Origin: Natronobacterium texcoconense
GTDB lineage: Archaea > Halobacteriota > Halobacteria > Halobacteriales > Natrialbaceae
Assembly: GCF_900104065.1 (NCBI RefSeq)
Contig: NZ_FNLC01000001.1
Coordinates: forward strand, 186,001-250,000
Direction: 5' to 3'
DNA: 64,000 nt
Positions 7,973 through 15,304 of the stretch are shown here, piece by piece; within the stretch, counting starts at the first letter, position 1; every line of letters starts with the position of its first letter. Made by a program: the position numbers and the translations under genes. The notes under the pieces are model-generated. The model was not told the origin of the DNA and searched no databases. It saw only the letters and a list, made by a program, of their open reading frames with translations.

Positions 7973-8917
7973 ATGGGCTGGACAGCCGCCGACATTCCCG
8001 ACCAGGAAGGTCGAACGCTCGTCGTTACCGGCGCGAACAGCGGTATCGGCCTCGAAACGACCCGTGAACTCGCGCGACACGGTGCGACGGTCGTCATGGC
8101 TTGTCGGGACCTCGAGCGCGGTAGGCGAGCACTTCGCGACGTCCGCGCGGACGTTCCGGACGCCGACCTCCGACTCGAAGAGTGTGACCTTGCCAGTCTC
8201 GCGTCGATCCACGAGTTCACCGACCGACTCGAGGGCGAGGCGATCGACGTCCTCGTGAACAACGCCGGAACGATGGCGATTCCGCGTCGCGAGACCGTGG
8301 ATGGCTTCGAGATGCAACTGGGCGTCAACCACCTCGGACACTTCGCGCTCACCGGCCTGCTCCTCGAGCAGTTAGCGACCGACGGCGAGGAGCCGGCACG
8401 AGTCGTTACGGTCTCGAGCGGCCTGCACGAACGCGGCGAGATAGAGTTCGACGACCTCCACGGCGAGCAGTCCTACGACAGGTGGGACGCCTACAGCCAG
8501 TCGAAACTCGCGAACGTCCTCTTCGCCTACGAACTCGAGCGGCGGTTCCGAACGGCAGGCGAGAACGCCGAGAGCATCGTGGTCCACCCGGGCTACGCCG
8601 ACACCCGACTCCAGTTTCGTGGCATCGAGGGGCGAGGGACGTGGCTCCGGACGGCGATGCGTCGACTCAGCAACGCCGTCCTCGCCCAGTCGCCCGAACG
8701 CGGCGCGTTACCGACGCTGTACGCCGCGACTGCGCCGGATGCCGAAGGCGGCGCGTACTACGGTCCTGGCGGCCTCATGAACATGCGCGGGTCGCCCGAC
8801 CGACAGGCCTCGTCCGAGGCGTCCTACGACCGCGAGACTGCCCGTCGGCTGTGGGAGCGATCCGTCGAACTGACCGGCGTCAGCTATAGTAGCCACTGCG
8901 AGTCAGTGCACACCTGA
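7973..8917 (+). CDS. SDR family oxidoreductase, retinol dehydrogenase-like
   Basis: A 314-residue short-chain dehydrogenase: TGANSGIG (19-26), Arg45 after beta-2 (ACRD, suggesting NADP), NNAG, Ser148, and Tyr174/Lys178 in YSQSKLANVLFAYELERR, a motif typical of the retinol dehydrogenase/light-dependent protochlorophyllide reductase-like branch. A GTG lies 6 bp before the chosen ATG and cannot be excluded; CGTTTAGG about 29 bp upstream favours the ATG. The last ten residues and the stop codon are encoded by a PE-B element, so the C-terminus has probably been altered by that insertion. The substrate is unknown. Confidence 0.85.
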   Translation: MGWTAADIPDQEGRTLVVTGANSGIGLETTRELARHGATVVMACRDLERGRRALRDVRADVPDADLRLEECDLASLASIHEFTDRLEGEAIDVLVNNAGTMAIPRRETVDGFEMQLGVNHLGHFALTGLLLEQLATDGEEPARVVTVSSGLHERGEIEFDDLHGEQSYDRWDAYSQSKLANVLFAYELERRFRTAGENAESIVVHPGYADTRLQFRGIEGRGTWLRTAMRRLSNAVLAQSPERGALPTLYAATAPDAEGGAYYGPGGLMNMRGSPDRQASSEASYDRETARRLWERSVELTGVSYSSHCESVHT

Positions 8918-8968
8918 TCGCACGACAGCTGTGCGATCAGTGTGTAAATAGTTGCAGTTGTTACTATA
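8885..8968. repeat. PE-B palindromic element, copy 1
   Basis: An 84-bp element with outer arms TATAGTAGCCACTG and, on the other strand, TATAGTAACAACTG (11 of 14 match). Its inner stem is GATCGCAC...GTGCGATC, perfect over 8 bp. The second full copy is at 55352-55435. It starts inside the 3' end of the preceding SDR gene. Confidence 0.8.
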
Positions 8969-9101
8969 CGACCTGCCGCAACCCGCGAAAACGGCTCGGA
9001 CCGGTGAGGAGTCGGCGCTCGAGTCCCGGGACTGACCGAGGGCATCGAGTCGACACCGAAACGCACATCCCGAACCGGCGACAACTGCCGACTGTCTTCT
9101 T

Positions 9102-9185
9102 GCGAGGGTAGCCAAGCAGGCCAACGGCGGTGGGCTTAAGACCCGCTCCCGTAGGGGTCCGAGGGTTCAAATCCCTTCCCTCGCA
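9102..9185 (+). tRNA. tRNA-Leu (anticodon UAA)
   Basis: A type II tRNA. The acceptor stem pairs GCGAGGG with CCCTCGC, with A as discriminator base. The anticodon stem pairs GTGGG with CCCGC around the loop CTTAAGA (anticodon TAA). There is a long variable arm TCCCGTAGGGGTCC, and the T arm GAGGG-TTCAAAT-CCCTT is intact. CCA is not encoded. It reads UUA, a rare codon in such a G+C-rich genome. Confidence 0.95.
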
Positions 9186-9215
9186 TACCGACTCGAACAC
9201 CTGTGAGAGTCGTGT

Positions 9216-9300
9216 ATGCGAGAAGCGGGATTTGAATTAGACGAGTCGCAGCGCCCGAGCGAAGCGAGGGGAACCGTCTCGGGCGTGGCTCAAATCTAAC
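9216..9300. repeat. Inverted partial copy of the tRNA-Leu 3' end within a stem-loop
   Basis: Bases 9216-9236 match the reverse complement of 9166-9186 (the T arm and acceptor end of the tRNA) at 17 of 21 positions. The copy leads into a larger inverted repeat: CGCCCGAG at 9252 pairs with CTCGGGCG at 9278, flanked by ATTTGA and TCAAAT. Sequences like this beside a tRNA can be remnants of integrase or attachment-site activity, but no integrase is present here. Confidence 0.5.
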
Positions 9301-9428
9301 TTTCCCGGTTTACCCCCTCTAGAAACCGCCGCTCCTCGGTTAAAGTCGACCGCAGTATCTGCAAGTCCCAACGGACTTAGGAACAGTCACTTTTCCCCTC
9401 GAGAACGGGTCTTCCTGTAAGAACACTC

Positions 9429-9779
9429 ATGGACAGAACGGAGGCGTTTCGCGTTCTCGCCAGCGCCGATCGCCAGCTCGTACTCCACGAACTCCTGGAA
9501 CGGGACGACGAGGCCACGATCAGGAAACTCTCGAGACAGGTGGCTGCTCGACGGCATCGAATCCCGCCACCGAAGATCGACGAGACTGCTGTCGATCGCG
9601 CGCGAATTCGCCTGATTCACTCTCACTTCCCGTACCTGTCGGACGTGGGCCTGATCGACGTCGAATGGGACGAGAGAAAAGTCGTACTCGCCGACAAGGA
9701 ACGCGTCGATCAGTTGCTCGAGGCCGCCGAGCTGTTAGATACCTGGCCGCCGACTGATCTGTTAGATCATCCGTCATAG
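9429..9779 (+). CDS. Haloarchaeal winged-helix-like protein (DUF7344 type)
   Basis: A 116-residue basic/acidic protein. Its N-terminal EAFRVLASADRQLVLHELLER resembles the first helices of haloarchaeal winged-helix domains, and RIRLIHSHFPYLSDVGLIDVEW is the usual recognition-helix and wing pattern of the DUF7344 family. Small stand-alone members are probably DNA-binding regulators, but the target is unknown. It lies downstream of the tRNA-Leu region, with no operon partner. The ATG is at the conserved N-terminus. Confidence 0.6.
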   Translation: MDRTEAFRVLASADRQLVLHELLERDDEATIRKLSRQVAARRHRIPPPKIDETAVDRARIRLIHSHFPYLSDVGLIDVEWDERKVVLADKERVDQLLEAAELLDTWPPTDLLDHPS

Positions 9780-10006
9780 TGGACGAGTCGGGACTCGTCG
9801 GTCGGTAAACTCGGCTAGTCGACCCAGAGAGCACTCGAGAACGACGTCCTGATACTGGACGGTTCCGAGCAGGGAGTCTGGCAACTCTGCTCGTCGACGT
9901 CGGCGAATCCGCTCGAGAGCACCGATCCGCCACTCGATCCGTCGCTTCGTCGTCTTCTATGGCCGGTAGAAGTTTCACGGCGCTGGGACCGATAGACGAT
10001 CCGGCT

Positions 10007-10996
10007 ATGGCCGACGAGACGAACGCGCGGAGCAGTTCGGTGTTCCGCTGGACCGTTATCGAGGGCAACCGGTTCGCGGTCACGGCCCTGCTGCTCGGCG
10101 GTATTCTCCTCTTGCTCTGTATTCTCCTCGTCGTCAACCTCTTCCCTCGAGAACCGGGAGAACCGCTCTACCTGCTTCTCAGTGCCTTTCTCGGCGGGAA
10201 TCTCACGCTGATTACGGTCGTTATCGCGATCAACCAGCTGGTGTTCTCGCGGGAACTTGGCTCGCCCGGCGACCTCGAGCAGCGGACGCGAAACGCAGTC
10301 GAGTATCGTAACGAGGTCCAGTCGGTGATGGATCAGGCCGTGAGTCCGGTGCGGCCGGGGTCGTTCCTGCTGGTGTTACACGAGAACCTCGGCGAGCGGG
10401 CACAGCGGTTGCGCGAGACGACGACGGACTCGCCCGGCGAAACCGACGGACTCTCCACGGAAATCGACGAACTCGCCGGGAAGCTCCGTGGCGACGTTCG
10501 GATGGTGACGAAGGCACTCGATACGCCTGCGGCCGACGAGCAGATCTTCGGTGCGATCGCGGCGACGCTCGGCACGACGCAGGCCCAGCAGCTGTACGAA
10601 CTCTCGCGGATCGAGACCGAGTACGAAGACGACCTCTCGACCGAGCAGCGGGATCTGTTCGAGTCGATTCGCGAGCACCTGCTGCACATCGACGTCGCCC
10701 GGAAGTACTTTCGGACCGTCTACATCACGAAGGAACTGTCCTTTCTCTCCCGCACCCTGCTGTTCGTCGGCGTCCCAGCGCAGTTTCTCACTGCCGCGAC
10801 GCTGGCCGTCTACGACCTGGCGGCGATCGAGGCGCTGCCGGCCGCCGCCATCGTCGGCGCGACGCTCGTCGCACTGATCACCTGTTTCGCGCCGCTTGCG
10901 ATTCTGGCCTCGTTCGTCCTGCGACTCTCGTGGGTCGCCCAGCGCAACGCGACGGTCATGCCGTTTGCCGCCTCGGAGAAAGACTACACGCTCTGA
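10007..10996 (+). CDS. Four-helix membrane protein, divergent member of a local paralogous family
   Basis: A 329-residue protein with two N-terminal membrane segments (about 27-50 and 58-83), a cytoplasmic helical middle (about 90-235) and two C-terminal membrane segments (about 245-310). It shares a signature with the three genes at 50026-54111: INQLV-S-REL after the second helix, PGSFL in the middle, and a YFRTVYITKELSFLSR motif before helix three. I do not recognise a named family or function. Translation could start at 9959, but the ATG at 10007 fits the paralogues' short N-termini. Confidence 0.7.
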   Translation: MADETNARSSSVFRWTVIEGNRFAVTALLLGGILLLLCILLVVNLFPREPGEPLYLLLSAFLGGNLTLITVVIAINQLVFSRELGSPGDLEQRTRNAVEYRNEVQSVMDQAVSPVRPGSFLLVLHENLGERAQRLRETTTDSPGETDGLSTEIDELAGKLRGDVRMVTKALDTPAADEQIFGAIAATLGTTQAQQLYELSRIETEYEDDLSTEQRDLFESIREHLLHIDVARKYFRTVYITKELSFLSRTLLFVGVPAQFLTAATLAVYDLAAIEALPAAAIVGATLVALITCFAPLAILASFVLRLSWVAQRNATVMPFAASEKDYTL

Positions 10997-11086
10997 GCGA
11001 GTTCCCGTTCCCGTTCGCTCTCCTCTTCGTTCCCGGAGCCTGCAGGTGAAAGCGTTTCATCCGCTCGACCGGTACCACGCCCGACG

Positions 11087-11329
11087 ATGGGAGGGGCCGA
11101 CCGGAACGGATCGCGGATCGCCGACAACCGCCTGGCGGTCACGATAGTCGTCGGCTCGCTGGTGGCCGTCGGCGTGCTCGCGGTCCTGTTCTGGTCCGGA
11201 TCGTCCGACCGGCTCGTTCCTGCCTACGGCCCCGCACCCGACGCAGTGCCGCTGTATCTCCTCTTCGTGATCGTCGGAGTCGTTCTCCTGATCTGGAGTT
11301 GGCAGCGGGTCCTCTCGTTGTTTCGGTGA
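11087..11329 (+). CDS. Small two-helix membrane protein
   Basis: An 80-residue protein with two hydrophobic segments (about 17-36 and 52-75) separated by a short polar loop, and a basic C-terminus. It lies 90 bp after the preceding membrane protein on the same strand and could be co-transcribed. No motif suggests a function. Confidence 0.6.
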   Translation: MGGADRNGSRIADNRLAVTIVVGSLVAVGVLAVLFWSGSSDRLVPAYGPAPDAVPLYLLFVIVGVVLLIWSWQRVLSLFR

Positions 11330-11347
11330 CCGTTTCGACCGTCGCGC

Positions 11348-11461
11348 TCAGTTGTTTCCGAGTAGTTTTCGGAGCTTTTCGATCGGCGTCTCGCTCCGTC
11401 GGCCGCTCGAAGCCTGCCCGTCGGTCTGTTCCGAGCTAGATATTGCTCGTTGTTCCTTCAT
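11348..11461 (-). CDS. Possible 37-residue hydrophilic protein
   Basis: An ATG-initiated frame of 37 codons encoding a charged peptide ending in TPIEKLRKLLGNN. It fills an otherwise empty gap between convergent and divergent genes. There is no clear TATA box and no recognised family, so it could be fortuitous. Confidence 0.25.
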   Translation of the reverse strand: MKEQRAISSSEQTDGQASSGRRSETPIEKLRKLLGNN

Positions 11462-11562
11462 AGTGGTCTGTTTACCCTTCACACAGGTGGGCCTGCTGCG
11501 TCCAGTTCCGAGGCTGGAACGACAGCCGTATTGATCGGTTGTAACGCTTCGGTCGACGGCCG

Positions 11563-12000
11563 TCAGTTCGGAAGCTGTGCGTTCGGCATCACGAACCCGG
11601 CACCGAGGTAGACGACGCTACCGGCGACGAGCGCGGCCGGCAGGCCGACGAGGAACTCCATCTCGGCGAACCCGGTCGCGAGCAGGATGATTCCCGCAGC
11701 AGAGAACGCGAACCCGCCAGCCAGTCGGTGGAACTCCCGGAGCGGCGTGTCGTCGTTTTCGGGTGCCAGATCCTCGAGTTCACCGTCTTCGTCGGCCAGC
11801 ATGAAAATCGGGAGGAAGAGGAACACCCCGATACCGACCAGCAGTCCCGAGATGCCGCCGATTGCGACGTTCTCGAGCGCGATGTAGCCGACTACGGCGA
11901 AGATGAGGACGTCCATTACACCCGCTGCCAGTCCGATCCGCGTCGGCGTTATCGGTCCCTCTTCGAACGCTGTTGCGTCGGTTTCCTGCGTTTGTACCAT
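11563..12000 (-). CDS. Four-helix membrane protein, function unknown
   Basis: A 145-residue protein with four predicted membrane helices (about 24-42, 47-69, 93-113 and 116-138) and an acidic cytoplasmic loop (70-88: ADEDGELEDLAPENDD). A strong TATA-like box (12026-12034) 26-34 bp upstream supports the ATG and a leaderless transcript. No family is recognised. Confidence 0.7.
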   Translation of the reverse strand: MVQTQETDATAFEEGPITPTRIGLAAGVMDVLIFAVVGYIALENVAIGGISGLLVGIGVFLFLPIFMLADEDGELEDLAPENDDTPLREFHRLAGGFAFSAAGIILLATGFAEMEFLVGLPAALVAGSVVYLGAGFVMPNAQLPN

Positions 12001-12025
12001 ATCAGCTTCTTAGTTATTCGAACTG

Positions 12026-12034
12026 TTATAAATA
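12026..12034 (-). promoter_or_regulatory. TATA box for the four-helix membrane protein gene
   Basis: TATTTATAA on the minus strand, 26-34 bp upstream of the ATG ending at 12000. Confidence 0.65.
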
Positions 12035-12054
12035 CTTGCTATTTCAGGGTGAAA

Positions 12055-12147
12055 TCACTCGCCGACCGTGCCACAGACGGGGCAATCGTCACCGCCGCAT
12101 GCCGGAAACGGCCCGTGCGCGTCGCAGGTTCGGATCGGCGCAGTCAC
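12055..12147 (-). CDS. 30-residue zinc-knuckle-like microprotein
   Basis: A GTG-initiated frame of 30 codons encoding C-D-A-H-G-P-F-P-A-C (Cys8, His11, Cys17) followed by DDCPVCGTVGE (Cys22, Cys25). The density of Cys and His in a CPxCG context is typical of the many tiny zinc-finger proteins of haloarchaea. It lies 40 bp after nadC on the same strand and may share its mRNA. The start is uncertain because the frame has no ATG. Confidence 0.5.
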   Translation of the reverse strand: MTAPIRTCDAHGPFPACGGDDCPVCGTVGE

Positions 12148-12187
12148 GCTCGTGAGTGAGGACTCGACCGGAAAAGTTCGCTCGCTC

Positions 12188-13009
12188 TTATCCGTTGTCT
12201 CCCGTCCGGAACGACAGGTCCAGCGCCGGCGCGGAGTGAGTCAGCGCCCCCATCGAGATCACGTCGACACCTGTCGCAGCGTAGTCGGCGACGTTCTCGA
12301 GTGTGATCCCGCCGCTGGCTTCCGCCAGCACGCCGTCGTACTCCTCGAGTCGCTCGACGGCGTCTCGGGTCTCCGCGGGCGTCATGTTGTCCAGCAGGAC
12401 GACGTCCGCACCGGCCTCGGCCGCACGCGACGCGTCGGCGACGCGTTCGACCTCGACGTCGATCTTCGTCGCGAACGACGTTCGCTCTCGGAAGTGCTCG
12501 ATCGCTCCCTCGAGTCCCATCTCGGTGACGTGATTGTCCTTGACCATCACCATGTGTGAGAGATCGAGCCGGTGGGTGTCGCCACCGCCGGCGACGACGG
12601 CTCGCTTCTCGAGGCCTCGCAGTCCGGGCGTGGTCTTGCGTGTCGCGGCGATGCGGACGTCGTCGGCTTCGGTTCGCGCCTCGTCGACGACGCTCCGCGT
12701 CCGCGTCGCGATTCCCGATGCGTGGCCGGCGAGGTTCACCGCGACGCGTTCCCCGCGGAGCACCTCGCGGGCTGGACCCTCGACGCGAAGCAGTTCGTCG
12801 CCCGGTTCGATGCTGATGCCCGCCTCGAGTCGGTCCGTGACCTCGACGCCGAGGTAGTCGAAGACGGCGACGGCGGCCTCGAGACCGGCGACGACGCCCG
12901 CTTCTTTCGCGACGAGTCGGCCGGTCGTCTCGCCGGGGACCTGGTTCGTCACGTCGTGGTGGCCGACGTCCTCGCGGAGCCAGCGTTCGACCTGTGCGTC
13001 GGTGATCAT
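12188..13009 (-). CDS. nadC: Nicotinate-nucleotide pyrophosphorylase (quinolinate phosphoribosyltransferase)
   Basis: Converts quinolinate and PRPP to nicotinate mononucleotide, CO2 and pyrophosphate, the third step of de novo NAD synthesis. The protein has 273 residues with the full family pattern: early REDVGHHDVT, N-L-A-G-H-A-S-G-I-A-T-R-T, ATRKTTPGLR, DTHRLDLSHMVMVKDNH, VEVE, LLDNM and EASGGI. It is on the same strand as nadA and nadB but is separated from nadB by a broken, oppositely oriented YhhN-like gene, so it needs its own promoter. Confidence 0.95.
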   Translation of the reverse strand: MITDAQVERWLREDVGHHDVTNQVPGETTGRLVAKEAGVVAGLEAAVAVFDYLGVEVTDRLEAGISIEPGDELLRVEGPAREVLRGERVAVNLAGHASGIATRTRSVVDEARTEADDVRIAATRKTTPGLRGLEKRAVVAGGGDTHRLDLSHMVMVKDNHVTEMGLEGAIEHFRERTSFATKIDVEVERVADASRAAEAGADVVLLDNMTPAETRDAVERLEEYDGVLAEASGGITLENVADYAATGVDVISMGALTHSAPALDLSFRTGDNG

Positions 13010-13142
13010 GTGGCTGCTGTCGACCGGGCTCCCGATAAACGACCCGCTTTTGGCGATGCCCCCGGATCCGGCGCTGTCCGACGACGTGTGGCTACTGGCG
13101 AACTATTAAGTAGATTTCACGTAATGAGTGTGATGAGTTACC

Positions 13143-13781
13143 ATGCAAGAGACGGTTCGGCGCTGGCTCCCGGCAGCGATCGTCCTCACCGGCGTCGGCT
13201 ACATCGCCGCGGCCCCGGACGAGCCGCTCGCACTCCAGCTCCTGTTCAAGGCGATCCCGATGGTACTGATCGTTCTATACGCGATCACCCTTCTCCCGAG
13301 AGACAGGCGCCCGATCCACGTCCTGATTCCGGTCGGACTCGGCTTCTCGCTGGTCGGCGACGTCACGCTCCACTGGTTCGTCGTCGGTCTCACGGCGTTT
13401 CTGATCGCCCACCTGTTCTACCTCGCAGGATTCCTGACTTGAGTCCGGACGACGACCGCTCGAGTCGCGTCGATCGCCCCGCTCGCACTGTTTGGCTTCC
13501 TCGTCGGTGCCGAACTCCTCGACGCTATCAGGGCGAGTGGCGACACCGAACTGCTCGTTCCGGTCGCGGCCTACGTCGCCGTCATCCTGTTGATGGCCTG
13601 GGTCGCAATCCTGACGGGGAACCGCTGGGCGGCCGCCGGAAGTCTGCTGTTCGTCGCCTCCGATACGGTTCTGGCGTGGAACATGTTCGTCGAAGCTGTC
13701 CCCTACTCGGGGGTGTTGATCATGACGACCTACTACGGCGCACAGTTGCTCATCGCCCGGAGTCTGGCCGATTTCGACTGA
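13143..13781 (+). pseudogene. YhhN-like (lysoplasmalogenase/TMEM86 family) membrane protein with an in-frame TGA
   Basis: The complete span encodes about 212 residues, the usual size for this multi-helix family, with GFSLVGDVTLHW, AFLIAHLFYLAGF and VASDTVLAWNMF in the expected order. A TGA at 13440-13442 interrupts it after residue 99. The same frame continues without any shift on both sides, so one substitution (or a base-call error) explains the break. The downstream half has ATGs at 13590 and 13593 that could give a 63-residue fragment. It lies between nadC and nadB on the opposite strand. Confidence 0.75.
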
Positions 13782-15302
13782 TCAGGGCTGGCTCCCGGCG
13801 ACCGCTTCCCGGTCGTCCCCGTCGACGACGTAGTGACAGCCCTTCGACTCCGCGTTCTCGCTCGCGGCACGAGCGATCAGCACGGCCGTGACGGTTGCGT
13901 TCCGCAGTTCGTAGAGGTCACGAGCAGTACGGGTCCGGACGTAGGCGTCGACCTCGCCCTTGAGTCGCCGGAGGACGCTGCTCGCACGGGATATTTCGTC
14001 GGGGTCGCGCTCGAGGCCGAGGTACTCGTCCATCGTCGCCTGTAGCCGGGTGAACTTCTCGGCGGCGAACCGTTCCGGGAGGTCGGGGTCGCTGTCGCGG
14101 AGTTCCGGCGCGTCGACGACGGTCGGCTCGAGGTCGCGGGCCGCGGCGTCCTCGCCGGCCCGTAGTCCCCAGACCAGCCCCTCGAGCAGGCTGGTACTCG
14201 CCAGCCGGTTCGCGCCGTGGACGCCCGTGCGGGCGCACTCGCCGACGGCGTACAGTCGCTCGAGGCTCGCGCGGCCACGGTCGTCGACGTCGATCCCGCC
14301 ACAGAGGAAGTGCTGGCAGGGAGCGACCGGAATCTCTTCGCCGTCGACCCCGCGGTCGCGGCACTTCTCCGCAATGGTGGGGAACTCGTCCTCGAACTCG
14401 CCCTCGAGCGTACTCACGTCCAGGACGATCTCGCCGGTCTCCTCGCGTTCGGTCGCGACGGCGCGGGCGACGACGTCCCGTGGCGCGAGTTCGGCGTCGG
14501 GGTGGTAGTCTGGCATGAATCGCTCGCCGTCGCCGTTTCGCAGTACAGCCCCCTCGCCGCGGAGGGCTTCGGACAGCAAGAACGGATCGTCACCAGCGTA
14601 CACCGTCGGGTGAAACTGCACGTACTCGAGGTCCTCGACGTCCGCACCAGCGAGAGCAGCCATGGCAATCCCGTCGCCGGTGGCGTCGTCGGGGTTGGTC
14701 GACCGTTCGTAGAGCGCGCCGATGCCACCGGTCGCGAGGACGGTCGCGCCGGCGAAGATCGGCTTTCCGGTCGCTTCTTCGTCGGTAAGGACGCCACTAA
14801 TTCGTCCCTCGTCGGTGATCAACTCGAGTGCGGCGGTATCCTGTCGCACCTCGATTCGGTCGTGGTCGTCGACGTAGTTCAGGAACGGCCGCAGGACGTG
14901 GCTTCCAGTGGCGGCGTCGACGTGAAGGATGCGACGGTCGGAGTGGGCTGCCTCTCGCGTGTAGTCGAACTCGCCGTCGTCGGTTTCGTCGAACGGAATC
15001 TCGAGGGTATCGACGAGAACGTCCTCGACCGCGTCGTCGGCGTGTTCGACGAGGACGTCCACGGCGTCGGGGTCGGCGGTGCCGTCGCTGGCCTCGAGCA
15101 CGTCTTCCTTGAGGCTCCCGGGATCGCCACGGGTCGTCGAGATGCCGCCCTGGGCCCAGTCGGTGCTGGCGTCGTCGGGTCGTTCGGCCTTGGTCACCAG
15201 CAGTACATCGCTTCCCTCGCGTGCAGCGGCGAGTGCGGCCGCACAGCCAGCGATACCGCTGCCGACGACGAGGACGTCCGTGGTGTCGTGTTCGGCGGTC
15301 AT
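13782..15302 (-). CDS. nadB: L-aspartate oxidase
   Basis: An FAD enzyme oxidising L-aspartate to iminoaspartate, which NadA condenses with dihydroxyacetone phosphate. The protein has 506 residues: GSGIAG dinucleotide motif (14-19), STDWAQGGIS substrate loop, ATGGIGALYERSTNPDDATGDG-type FAD segment, EYVQFHPT, and the capping GVHGANRLASTSLLEG motif. The C-terminal helical domain (about 400-506) is present. The frame is open upstream to 15638, but that part overlaps nadA; the ATG at 15302 lies 2 nt after the nadA stop, so the two are tightly coupled. It converges on the broken YhhN-like gene. Confidence 0.95.
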   Translation of the reverse strand: MTAEHDTTDVLVVGSGIAGCAAALAAAREGSDVLLVTKAERPDDASTDWAQGGISTTRGDPGSLKEDVLEASDGTADPDAVDVLVEHADDAVEDVLVDTLEIPFDETDDGEFDYTREAAHSDRRILHVDAATGSHVLRPFLNYVDDHDRIEVRQDTAALELITDEGRISGVLTDEEATGKPIFAGATVLATGGIGALYERSTNPDDATGDGIAMAALAGADVEDLEYVQFHPTVYAGDDPFLLSEALRGEGAVLRNGDGERFMPDYHPDAELAPRDVVARAVATEREETGEIVLDVSTLEGEFEDEFPTIAEKCRDRGVDGEEIPVAPCQHFLCGGIDVDDRGRASLERLYAVGECARTGVHGANRLASTSLLEGLVWGLRAGEDAAARDLEPTVVDAPELRDSDPDLPERFAAEKFTRLQATMDEYLGLERDPDEISRASSVLRRLKGEVDAYVRTRTARDLYELRNATVTAVLIARAASENAESKGCHYVVDGDDREAVAGSQP

Positions 15303-15304
15303 GG

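Noticed and set aside
8964-9200. Open frame on the minus strand across tRNA-Leu
   Set aside because: It contains the kind of peptide (GRDLNPRTPTGAG) that results from translating a tRNA in reverse, so it is an artefact.
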